From CAZEHS01 sp964649745 (GTDB lineage Bacteria > Bacillota > Clostridia > Peptostreptococcales > Acidaminobacteraceae): a stretch of DNA of 64,000 bases. Made by a program: the position numbers and the translations under genes. Each line of letters opens with the position of its first letter. Position 1 is the first letter of the stretch. The notes under the pieces were generated by a model, which worked only from the letters and a program-made list of their open reading frames with translations, was not told the origin of the DNA and did no database searches. Shown here piece by piece: positions 1-7,502 of the stretch. The stretch spans positions 62,001 through 126,000 of the forward strand of contig CAZYQI010000004.1 of NCBI GenBank assembly GCA_964649745.1, written 5' to 3'.

Positions 1-863
1 AGTGGCGCCTTCAGGCGGACCCTTCCGTGCCTGGGCGTTTCAAAATTAAGGGCCCATGCGTGGAGAGCCTGTCTTTCCATTCCGTCATCCCCGGGGAGTC
101 CGTAAAGCGGATCACCGAAAAGAGGATTCCCAATATGCTGCATGTGAACCCGTATCTGATGGGTTCTCCCGGTTTCAAGATTCAGCTCCAGAAGAGCCGC
201 ATCCCCCAGCTTGGCCAATACCCTGTAGTGGGTGACGCAAGGCTTGCCGTCCGCATGGACCTGGCGGGTAATATCCTCCGGCTCAATCCGTTCAATGGGA
301 GCATCAACCGTTCCCTCTCCATCCGGCGGGCAACCATGGACCAGAGCCAGATAAATCTTTTCGACCGCGCCCTCCTGCATCTTCTCCGATACATATTGCT
401 GGGCGAAACCATTCTTGGCGATAATCACCAACCCGGTGGTATCCCGATCCAGTCGGTTCACGAACCGTATCTTATAGTTCTCGCGCTTCTTGATGGCATA
501 CCATGCCAGAGCATTACCCAGAGTTCCTGTGGGATGCCCCTTGGTGGGATGCACCACCAGGCCGGAGGGCTTATTGACGACGAGAATGTCCTCATCCTCA
601 TAAAGGACTTCCACCGGAATAGGCTCCGGATTGAATATGTTGGTCTCCGGCTCCATAAGAACCCCTATGACATCGCCGCACAGCATGATGGCATTGACCG
701 ACCTGTTTTCACCGTTCACGGTCAGTAGCTTTTCCTGCTTGCATTTCCGGATCATACGGCTCGAAAGGTTCATGCTCCGTGCCATGATATCAATGGCTTT
801 CCTGCCCTGTTCGTCTTCCCGAACGGTGTATTCAATCAAGCCCGCATTTCCACCTAATGGCAT
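1..863 (-). CDS. RluA-family 23S rRNA pseudouridine synthase (partial)
   Basis: Converts specific uridines in RNA (usually 23S rRNA) to pseudouridine. The reading frame is open from ATG at 863 to the window edge, so the C-terminus is missing; 287 codons are present. The first ~75 residues look like an S4-type RNA-binding region (SSRMIRKCKQEKLLTVNG). The catalytic domain follows, with VNRLDRDTTG, where the Asp after RL is the catalytic residue of the family, and the late RTHQIRVHM motif. The usual His of HRLD is Asn here. Ten bases separate its start from the stop of the upstream gene, so the two are probably co-transcribed. Family assignment is firm; which RNA site is modified cannot be told. 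Confidence 0.9.
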   Translation of the reverse strand, partial: MPLGGNAGLIEYTVREDEQGRKAIDIMARSMNLSSRMIRKCKQEKLLTVNGENRSVNAIMLCGDVIGVLMEPETNIFNPEPIPVEVLYEDEDILVVNKPSGLVVHPTKGHPTGTLGNALAWYAIKKRENYKIRFVNRLDRDTTGLVIIAKNGFAQQYVSEKMQEGAVEKIYLALVHGCPPDGEGTVDAPIERIEPEDITRQVHADGKPCVTHYRVLAKLGDAALLELNLETGRTHQIRVHMQHIGNPLFGDPLYGLPGDDGMERQALHAWALNFETPRHGRVRLKAP

Positions 864-873
864 GGGTACTCCT

Positions 874-1437
874 TTACATATTGAATACCAGCGCCAGAAT
901 CGTGTCCGTAGAGGATTCCTTCACCAGTATAAAGTAGTCAAAATTCTTTTGGCAGAATTCCGTCACCTGTCGGATATCCACCCTTTTCTGGCCGAAATCC
1001 AGTATATCGACCTCAACGATCTCCCAGCCGCAGGTTACCAGTGCCGTTACCGAATCCTCCGCAATAAGTTCCACCGGCACTGACCCGTATACGTTTCCCC
1101 GGATTGTCTCATGCTGCTTCCAGAACTCGTTGTGGTTGTTGATGGCCCTGGAGCGCATCAGCTGTTCGGTGCGTTCTTCTGAAAACGCCTCCAGATAGTT
1201 TCCTTCGTACAGATTCTCCCGCATCACGGGCTTCATCAGGAACGGAATCGTATTGATGGTCCTATAGGGCATTTCCTTCCTGCAATCCGTGTCCCGCGGC
1301 TGAGCGGCCAGCTTCATATCACTGCAAAGATCACGGATAATCTGTAGATTTCGGTTGAACACAACTCCGTCATTCTCATGGACAGCGGTTTCCAGCTCCA
1401 CTACTGCGTTCTTCAGTGTATTGATTCTATCGAGCAT
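874..1437 (-). CDS. Hypothetical protein, 187 aa
   Basis: Not recognised. A soluble acidic protein without a signal peptide or membrane segment. It begins with a short helical stretch (LDRINTLKNAVVELETAV) and has a mixed alpha/beta C-terminal half rich in V, I and D. I chose ATG at 1437 because GGGGGAT lies just upstream; an in-frame ATG at 1455 would add six residues but has no good ribosome-binding site. It precedes the pseudouridine synthase gene by 10 bp and probably shares its mRNA. Function unknown. Confidence 0.7.
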   Translation of the reverse strand: MLDRINTLKNAVVELETAVHENDGVVFNRNLQIIRDLCSDMKLAAQPRDTDCRKEMPYRTINTIPFLMKPVMRENLYEGNYLEAFSEERTEQLMRSRAINNHNEFWKQHETIRGNVYGSVPVELIAEDSVTALVTCGWEIVEVDILDFGQKRVDIRQVTEFCQKNFDYFILVKESSTDTILALVFNM

Positions 1438-1553
1438 GGTTATCCCCCAAATCATATGCTTAGCCCTTCAAAATCATCTATACACAGTATAATCTGTTGC
1501 TGGAAAAAATTAAACCGTTGACAACAGATTAATTGTCAACGGTCTCATATTTT

Positions 1554-2333
1554 TTAGTAGCCCAGAATGCTGAACCCGCAATCCACATGAAGTACTTCGC
1601 CGGTTACGGCGCTGCTCATAGGAGAAAGCAGAAAAAGCGCCGAATTTCCAATTTCCTCTTGTGTAACACCCCGGTGCATGGGGGCCTTCTCTTCAAAGGC
1701 CTTCAAAAGCTTGTCGAACTCTCCGATACCCTTAGCCGCCAGAGTCTTTATCGGACCGGCAGAGATGGCGTTTACGCGGATATTCCGAATCCCCAGATCG
1801 TGAGCCAGATATTTCACACTGGCTTCCAGCGACGCCTTGGCAACCCCCATCACGTTGTAGTTCTTTACAACCCGCTCGCCGCCAAGATAAGAAAGGGCCA
1901 CAATGCTCCCCCCCTCCGTCATCATGGGAACCGCCCGCTGAGCCGCCGCCACCAGGGAGTAGGCGCTGATATCCTGAGCCATGGCGAAGCCGTCTCTGGA
2001 GGTATCCGTGTATTCACCGCCCAGCTCTTCTTTTTTCGCATGGGCGATGCAGTGAACAAGACCATGGAGCACACCGACTTTTTCCTTCAACATTCCGAAG
2101 GCCTGATCCATTTGTTCATCCTGTGTCACATCCATCTCCAGCATCAGTACATCTCGGATCCCTTCTTGGTCCAGAAGTTTTTCAAGGTTGCGGAGGCTAC
2201 TGTCGCCGTAATAGGAAAAGATTAGATTCGCCTCTTCCTCATGAAGCTTTTTCGCGATTCCCCAAGCGATACTCCACTTGTTGGCAACGCCCATCACCAA
2301 TATATTTTGATTTTTAACGAGGCTCCCCATCAT
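1554..2333 (-). CDS. fabI: Enoyl-[acyl-carrier-protein] reductase FabI
   Basis: NADH-dependent reduction of trans-2-enoyl-ACP, the last step of each fatty-acid elongation round; the classical triclosan target. It is a short-chain dehydrogenase fold of 259 aa, the normal FabI length. The N-terminal nucleotide-binding segment is GVANKWSIAWGIA, and the catalytic Tyr-x6-Lys pair is Y159/K166 (YNVMGVAK), preceded by SYLGGERVV typical of FabI. The start is one of two adjacent ATGs (2333 or 2330) behind AAAAGGAG. It stands alone, upstream of and divergent from the leu operon, not in a fab cluster. Confidence 0.93.
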   Translation of the reverse strand: MMGSLVKNQNILVMGVANKWSIAWGIAKKLHEEEANLIFSYYGDSSLRNLEKLLDQEGIRDVLMLEMDVTQDEQMDQAFGMLKEKVGVLHGLVHCIAHAKKEELGGEYTDTSRDGFAMAQDISAYSLVAAAQRAVPMMTEGGSIVALSYLGGERVVKNYNVMGVAKASLEASVKYLAHDLGIRNIRVNAISAGPIKTLAAKGIGEFDKLLKAFEEKAPMHRGVTQEEIGNSALFLLSPMSSAVTGEVLHVDCGFSILGY

Positions 2334-2485
2334 CAACACTCCTTTTATTAGCTGGTCTTATAAGCTTGTAATATCATTGATAGTATCATACCAGAGCAGC
2401 CGATCTTTTTCAACTTAGTGGAAAACATTTGATTTGCGACAATTTTTCAAGACCCTAAAGTTGTTTGAAATTTTAAACTATTTGC

Positions 2486-2514
2486 TTGACTTCACACCCT
2501 TACCTTGTTATCAT
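2486..2514 (+). promoter_or_regulatory. Promoter of the leu operon
   Basis: TTGACT at 2486-2491, a 17-bp spacer and TATCAT at 2509-2514, a good housekeeping-type promoter. Transcription should start near 2521, just before the T-box leader. Confidence 0.65.
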
Positions 2515-2519
2515 CAGTT

Positions 2520-2788
2520 TTAATAACTTAACGCGCAGATGGAGACATACCCTGCCGATGACTCATTCTCAAGCGAGCCGGAACTGGTGTAAGCCGGCAA
2601 TGATCACGGATAGGTTCTCACTCCGGAGCAGTTTTTCCGAAACCGGCAACGCCGTAGGAAAAACCGGACGCCCCGATATCGGCGAGCGGTTTGAAAGAAC
2701 CGACTGAGAGCTGTCCCCCCCAAGGGGATAGAACAAGGGTGGTAACGCGGGCACAGAGCTCGTCCTTATATGGACGGGCTCTTTTTTT
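2520..2788 (+). promoter_or_regulatory. T-box riboswitch, probably leucine-responsive
   Basis: The leader contains the T-box core AAGGGTGGTAACGCGG (2735-2750), whose TGGT pairs with the 3' end of uncharged tRNA. A stem-I apical region (AGCGAGCCGG...TGGTGTAAGCCGG, 2571-2597) precedes it. The best specifier codon is CTC (Leu) at 2617-2619, on the 3' side of stem I. An intrinsic terminator follows: GAGCTCGTCC (2756-2765), a 6-nt loop, GGACGGGCTC (2772-2781) and seven T. Uncharged tRNA-Leu should favour antitermination and expression of leuACDB. The specifier is inferred from position and from the downstream genes. Confidence 0.88.
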
Positions 2789-2817
2789 ATTGCCAGTAAA
2801 CCAGAAGGAGGAGCTTC

Positions 2818-4341
2818 ATGGCAGACAGCGGAAAGAACATCATCAAGATTTTTGACACCACACTGCGGGACGGCGAACAATCCCCAGGCTGCAGCATGAC
2901 ACTTAAGGAAAAGATCGAGTTTGCAAGGCAACTGGAACGTCTGAACGTCAACATCATCGAAGCCGGCTTTGCCATCGCTTCTCCCGGAGATTTCGAATCG
3001 GTGAGCGCCATTGCCAAAGAATGCCGCGAAGCCACCGTGGCCAGCCTGGCCAGAACCTTGGAAAAGGATATCGACTGTGCATGGGAGGCTGTAAAGCACG
3101 CCCGGCGACCCCGGATACACACCTTTATCGCCACCAGCCCCATCCATATGCAGTATAAGCTGAGGATGACACCGGATGAGGTTCTGGAAAGAGCCGTGAC
3201 CATGGTGAAATACGCCAAAGCCCGATGTGAGGATATCGAGTTTTCTGCCGAAGATGCCACCCGTTCAGAGTCGGATTTCCTATGCCGGATCTATGAAGCG
3301 GTCATCGCCGCCGGGGCTACCGTGATCAACGTGCCGGATACCGTGGGATACACAACTCCGGGAGAATATACCCAGTTGATCCACACCCTCCGGGAGAAGG
3401 TTAACGGCATCCACCGGGTGGATATCTCCGTGCACTGCCATAACGATCTGGGACTGGCCGTCGCCAATACCCTGGCAGCAGCCAAGGCTGGAGCTACCCA
3501 GCTGGAGTGCACGGTGAACGGCATCGGCGAACGGGCCGGCAATGCCGCCATGGAAGAAATCGTCATGGCCCTGAAGACCCGGGCGGATCAGTACGACGGC
3601 ATCACCACCATCGACAGCAGTCAAATTACCCGGGCATCCCGGCTGCTGACCAATATCACCGGTGTTCCCGTGCAGCCCAACAAGGCCATCGTTGGCGCCA
3701 ATGCCTTCGCCCATGAATCCGGCATCCACCAGCACGGCGTCCTGGCCAATACGGAAACCTACGAGATCATGACCCCTGAATCCATTGGTCTTTCCACCAA
3801 CTCCATGGTCCTTGGCAAGCATTCCGGCCGCCACGCCTTTGAGGACAGGCTCAAATCTCTGGGATACAGCCTCACTCGGCCTGAAATCGACAAGGCCTTC
3901 GAGGAATTCAAGCTCTTGGCGGATAAGAAGAAGGATGTGGATGACCGGGACATTGAAGCCATCGTAAGGGACGATGTGATGAAAGATGCGGAAACCTACA
4001 CACTGGAGCGGTTCATCATCAACAGCGGCAATACCATTACCGCTACCGCCACCATCGTGCTGAATGTGGACGGCATATCCGTCGAAGAGGTTGCCGTCGG
4101 AGACGGCCCGGTAGACGCGGCGTATAAAGCCATTGAAAAGATCTTGAACACCGATGCCCAATTGGTGGACTATGCGATCCATTCCGTCACTGAAGGCAAG
4201 GACGCTCTGGGTGAAGCCATTGTAAAACTCAAGGGCAACGGAAAACAGGTAACCGGCAGGGGCCTTTCCACTGACGTCATCGAATCCAGTATACTGGCGT
4301 ATCTCAGCGCAGTTCAGAAGCTGCCTGTGCAGCAACAATAA
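2818..4341 (+). CDS. leuA: 2-isopropylmalate synthase
   Basis: Condenses acetyl-CoA with 2-ketoisovalerate, the committed step of leucine synthesis. 507 aa, the usual length. The N-terminal TIM-barrel HMGL-like domain carries FDTTLRDGEQSPG (residues 12-24) with the metal-binding Asp and the Arg-Asp pair, and HCHNDLG near residue 206 supplies further metal ligands. The C-terminal ~130 residues form the LeuA dimer/allosteric domain that senses leucine. ATG follows AGGAGGAGCTTC. First gene of leuA-leuC-leuD-leuB, controlled by the T-box upstream. Confidence 0.97.
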   Translation: MADSGKNIIKIFDTTLRDGEQSPGCSMTLKEKIEFARQLERLNVNIIEAGFAIASPGDFESVSAIAKECREATVASLARTLEKDIDCAWEAVKHARRPRIHTFIATSPIHMQYKLRMTPDEVLERAVTMVKYAKARCEDIEFSAEDATRSESDFLCRIYEAVIAAGATVINVPDTVGYTTPGEYTQLIHTLREKVNGIHRVDISVHCHNDLGLAVANTLAAAKAGATQLECTVNGIGERAGNAAMEEIVMALKTRADQYDGITTIDSSQITRASRLLTNITGVPVQPNKAIVGANAFAHESGIHQHGVLANTETYEIMTPESIGLSTNSMVLGKHSGRHAFEDRLKSLGYSLTRPEIDKAFEEFKLLADKKKDVDDRDIEAIVRDDVMKDAETYTLERFIINSGNTITATATIVLNVDGISVEEVAVGDGPVDAAYKAIEKILNTDAQLVDYAIHSVTEGKDALGEAIVKLKGNGKQVTGRGLSTDVIESSILAYLSAVQKLPVQQQ

Positions 4342-4395
4342 AGCGCTCGCCCTTTGAGGTATGACAGCGCAAAATGAAGGTTAAGGAGCGTATCT

Positions 4396-5655
4396 ATGAA
4401 GATGACCATGACCCAGAAGATTTTAGCCGCCCACGCCGGCCTAGACAGTGTACAGGCGGGAGAATTTGTAAGCGCCCGGCTGGATCTTGTACTGGGCAAC
4501 GATGTGACAACCCCGGTGGCCATTAGGGAATTCAACCGATTGGAACAGGACCATGTTTTCGACAAATCACGGATTGCACTGGTTCCTGACCACTTTACGC
4601 CCAACAAGGATATCCAGAGCGCCGAGCATTGCAGACAGATGCGCTGTTTTGCCCAGGATATGGCCATAGAAAACTATTTTGAGATTGGCGAAATGGGAAT
4701 TGAACACGCCCTTCTCCCTGAAAAAGGCCTGGTGGTACCGGGAGATGCAGTTATCGGCGCCGACAGCCACACCTGTACCTACGGAGCACTTGGGGCTTTT
4801 TCCACCGGCATCGGCAGCACGGATATGGCTGCCGCCATGGCTACGGGATACTGCTGGTTCCGGGTTCCCGAGGCCCAGCAGTTTATCCTGAAAGGAAAGC
4901 TGCCCCCCCATGTCAGCGGCAAGGACCTGATCCTGCATATCATCGGAATGCTGGGGGTGGACGGCGCCCGATACCAGTCCATGGAGTTCACCGGGGACGG
5001 AATTGCCAGCCTGAGCATGGATGATCGGTTCACCATTGCCAATATGGCCATTGAAGCCGGGGCAAAAAACGGAATATTCCCGGTTGACGAAAAAACCCTG
5101 GACTATATCCGGGGCCGGGGCAAACGCCCTCATAAACTATTTGAAGCGGATGCGGATGCCGTCTACGCCGCTGTTCATGAAATCGACCTCTCCACCATTC
5201 GGCCCACTGTGTCCTTTCCCCACTCCCCGGATAATACCCGCAGCATTGATGAGGTTGGCGATGTCTCCATCGACCAGGTGGTGATCGGTTCTTGCACCAA
5301 CGGCCGCATTGACGATATGCGGATCGCTGCCCATTACCTGAAAGGCCGCCATGTGGCAAAAGGCATGCGGGTTATTATATTTCCCGCTACTCAGCAGATC
5401 TACCTTCAAGCGCTCAGGGAAGGGCTCATCGAAATCTTCATTGAAGCCGGAGCCATTGTCAGCACTCCCACCTGCGGTCCCTGTCTTGGGGGGCACATGG
5501 GCATACTGGCCAAGGGAGAACGGGCTTTGGCTACGACAAACCGCAACTTCATCGGCCGTATGGGTCACCCCCAGTCCGAGGTGTACCTGGCAAGCCCTGC
5601 GGTTGCCGCAGTTACAGCCATTACAGGCAAGATAAGCAACCCGGAGAACTTTTAG
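4396..5655 (+). CDS. leuC: 3-isopropylmalate dehydratase large subunit
   Basis: With LeuD it isomerises 2- to 3-isopropylmalate. The aconitase-family large subunit holds the [4Fe-4S] cluster: Cys300 (GSCTNG), Cys360 and Cys363 (CGPCLGGHMG) are all present. At 419 aa it belongs to the shorter LeuC/HacA-type clade rather than the ~470-aa form. ATG at 4396 follows AAGGAGCGTATCT. It is followed by leuD after 14 bp, which supports assignment to leucine synthesis rather than homoaconitase. Confidence 0.95.
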   Translation: MKMTMTQKILAAHAGLDSVQAGEFVSARLDLVLGNDVTTPVAIREFNRLEQDHVFDKSRIALVPDHFTPNKDIQSAEHCRQMRCFAQDMAIENYFEIGEMGIEHALLPEKGLVVPGDAVIGADSHTCTYGALGAFSTGIGSTDMAAAMATGYCWFRVPEAQQFILKGKLPPHVSGKDLILHIIGMLGVDGARYQSMEFTGDGIASLSMDDRFTIANMAIEAGAKNGIFPVDEKTLDYIRGRGKRPHKLFEADADAVYAAVHEIDLSTIRPTVSFPHSPDNTRSIDEVGDVSIDQVVIGSCTNGRIDDMRIAAHYLKGRHVAKGMRVIIFPATQQIYLQALREGLIEIFIEAGAIVSTPTCGPCLGGHMGILAKGERALATTNRNFIGRMGHPQSEVYLASPAVAAVTAITGKISNPENF

Positions 5656-5669
5656 ATAAGGAGAAACCT

Positions 5670-6170
5670 ATGCAAAATCCAGGACATGCATTCAAATATG
5701 GGGATAATGTGGACACCGACGTCATCATTCCTGCCCGTTACCTCAATAACTCCGACCCGGTAGAACTGGCCAGGCACTGCATGGAGGATATTGACACCTC
5801 CTTTGCATCCATGGTGAAGCCCGGAGACATCATCGTTGCCAATCGCAATTTCGGCTGCGGCTCCTCCAGAGAACACGCCCCTATTTCCATCAAGGCCTCC
5901 GGCGTTTCCTGTGTCATCGCCGCCACCTTTGCCCGCATCTTTTATCGGAACGCCTTTAACATTGGTCTTCCCATTGTGGAATGCCCTGAGGCCGCCGAAA
6001 AGATTTCAGATGGCGACCAGATCGCCGTGAACTTTGAAACCGGCGTGATTACGAACCACACCCGTAACGAGGACTATCAGGGTCAACCGCTCCCTCCATT
6101 CATGCAGCAGATCATTGCGGGGGGCGGGCTCATTGAATCCATAAAAGCACAGGGAGGAGCAATCCGATGA
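5670..6170 (+). CDS. leuD: 3-isopropylmalate dehydratase small subunit
   Basis: Swivelling-domain subunit that pairs with LeuC. 166 aa, typical of the short LeuD partner of 419-aa LeuC proteins. The family motifs GDNVDTDVIIPARYL near the N-terminus and NFGCGSSREHAP around residue 65 are intact. Its last codons overlap the leuB start by four bases (ATGA), indicating translational coupling. Confidence 0.95.
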   Translation: MQNPGHAFKYGDNVDTDVIIPARYLNNSDPVELARHCMEDIDTSFASMVKPGDIIVANRNFGCGSSREHAPISIKASGVSCVIAATFARIFYRNAFNIGLPIVECPEAAEKISDGDQIAVNFETGVITNHTRNEDYQGQPLPPFMQQIIAGGGLIESIKAQGGAIR

Positions 6171-7249
6171 ACTATACCATTGCAGTGATCCCCGGTGACG
6201 GAATAGGACCGGACATCACCGAACAGGCCACCGCTGTACTGATGGAAATCGGACGGCTTTTCGAACACCGCTTTCATTTCAGCCCAGCTCTCGCCGGTGG
6301 AGCTGCCATTGATGCCGAAGGCATCCCTCTCCCCGAAGAGACTGTCGCTATCTGCCAAAAAAGCGATGCTGTACTTCTGGGCGCTGTAGGGGGACCCAAA
6401 TGGGACCATCTCCCGGGTCCTCTACGGCCGGAAAGCGGCCTTCTTGGCATCCGGAAAGCACTGGGACTATATGCCAACGTCCGTCCCGCCATCCTTCACG
6501 AAGCCTTAAAGGATGCCTGCCCTCTTAAAGATCATTTAGTTGAAGGGGGACTTGATATCCTTGTGATCCGCGAACTCACCGGCGGCATGTATTTCGGAGA
6601 ACGGGGCCGCCGCGTCGGCCCAAACGGCCCCGAAGCCTACGACACAGAAGCCTACAGTGAAATGGAAGTGGAGCGCATCGCTCGGGTCGCCTTCGAGGTA
6701 GCCCGTAAAAGGGGGCGGCTTGTCACCAACGTTGACAAGATGAATGTACTGGAAAGCTCCCGACTTTGGCGGGAAACCGTGTTGAGGGTAGCTCAGGAAT
6801 ACCCCGATGTGGAGCTGAATCATCAGTTGGTTGACAACGCTGCCATGCAACTGGTGCGAAATCCGAAGCAGTTTGATGTGATGCTGACCACTAATATGTT
6901 CGGGGACATCCTTTCCGATGAGGCCAGCATGATTACCGGCTCCATCGGCATGCTTCCCAGTGCCAGCCTTGGCACGGGAGCCTTCGGACTTTATGAGCCC
7001 ATCCACGGCTCCGCTCCCGACATCGCAGGCAAAGACCTGGCCAATCCCATTGCCACCATCCTCTCTGCCGCCATGATGCTCCGCTACTCCTTCTCGCTTG
7101 AAGCGGAAGCCCGATGCATCGAAGCTGCCGTCACCGCTGTGCTGGAAGAAGGATACCGTACCGCCGATATCGCCCGACCAGGTGAAACCGTTGCCGGAAC
7201 CCGAGAAATGGGGGCCCTGATCATAAACCGCCTCACGGTTATCGCATGA
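6167..7249 (+). CDS. leuB: 3-isopropylmalate dehydrogenase
   Basis: NAD-dependent oxidative decarboxylation of 3-isopropylmalate to 2-ketoisocaproate. 360 aa. Typical motifs are VIPGDGIGPDI at the N-terminus, RELTGGMYFGERG in the substrate region, TNVDKMNVL, and the metal site NMFGDILSDEASM followed by the NAD-binding GLYEPIHGSAPDIAG. Last gene of the leu operon; its terminator hairpin directly after the stop codon is split and duplicated by a palindromic insertion (see 7254-7502). Confidence 0.97.
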   Translation: MNYTIAVIPGDGIGPDITEQATAVLMEIGRLFEHRFHFSPALAGGAAIDAEGIPLPEETVAICQKSDAVLLGAVGGPKWDHLPGPLRPESGLLGIRKALGLYANVRPAILHEALKDACPLKDHLVEGGLDILVIRELTGGMYFGERGRRVGPNGPEAYDTEAYSEMEVERIARVAFEVARKRGRLVTNVDKMNVLESSRLWRETVLRVAQEYPDVELNHQLVDNAAMQLVRNPKQFDVMLTTNMFGDILSDEASMITGSIGMLPSASLGTGAFGLYEPIHGSAPDIAGKDLANPIATILSAAMMLRYSFSLEAEARCIEAAVTAVLEEGYRTADIARPGETVAGTREMGALIINRLTVIA

Positions 7250-7253
7250 ATAA

Positions 7254-7274
7254 AACCAGCCGACAAGGCTGGTT
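7254..7274. repeat. Direct repeat, left copy: duplicated terminator hairpin
   Basis: A 21-bp hairpin sequence, ACCAGCC/GGCTGGT with a GACAA loop, starting five bases after the leuB stop. It is repeated exactly and in the same orientation at 7482-7502. Only the right copy is followed by a T-rich tract (TTTTATT), so this left copy lost terminator function when the element at 7275-7481 arrived. Confidence 0.85.
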
Positions 7275-7481
7275 CAGACTGATGAAAAAAACTATCTAGA
7301 AGAAAAACCCTCTGTGCGGAGCAACCTAACGGAGGTTGGCAAGAAAATAGAACGAGGGCTGTAGCCGTTAGAAATTCACTGTTTGAACGAAGTGAGTTTG
7401 AATTTCTGCGAAAGACCTGTTCGTTATTTTCTCCAACCGGGAGTTCAAAGTTGCGTAGTACAGAGGGTTTTCTTCAAGCTG
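7275..7481 (+). mobile_element. Palindromic repeat element, copy A (MITE-like)
   Basis: A ~207-bp non-coding element with imperfect terminal inverted repeats: GAAGAAAAACCCTCTGT near the left end (from 7299) and its inverse ACAGAGGGTTTTCTTC near the right end (7460-7475). Internally it folds back on itself, with AGAAATTCA pairing with TGAATTTCT around a GAACGAAGTGAG loop. A near-identical copy (about five differences) lies inverted at 9780-9987. It encodes no protein. It is flanked by 21-bp perfect direct repeats of a terminator hairpin, as expected for target duplication. The mobilising enzyme is unknown. Confidence 0.75.
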
Positions 7482-7502
7482 AACCAGCCGACAAGGCTGG
7501 TT
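7482..7502. terminator. Bidirectional terminator, right copy of the direct repeat
   Basis: Same 21-bp hairpin as at 7254-7274, here followed by TTTTATT on the plus strand. The reconstructed empty site reads AATAAAACCAGCC, a short loop, GGCTGGTTTTATT: a symmetrical terminator between convergent leuB and the kinase-like gene, whose TAA stop begins at 7505 on the minus strand. Confidence 0.75.

Noticed and set aside
2561..2570. CTC at 2568-2570 as the T-box specifier codon
   Set aside because: It lies on the 5' side, next to the stem-I apical motif; the specifier should be on the 3' side of stem I, where another CTC (2617-2619) is found.
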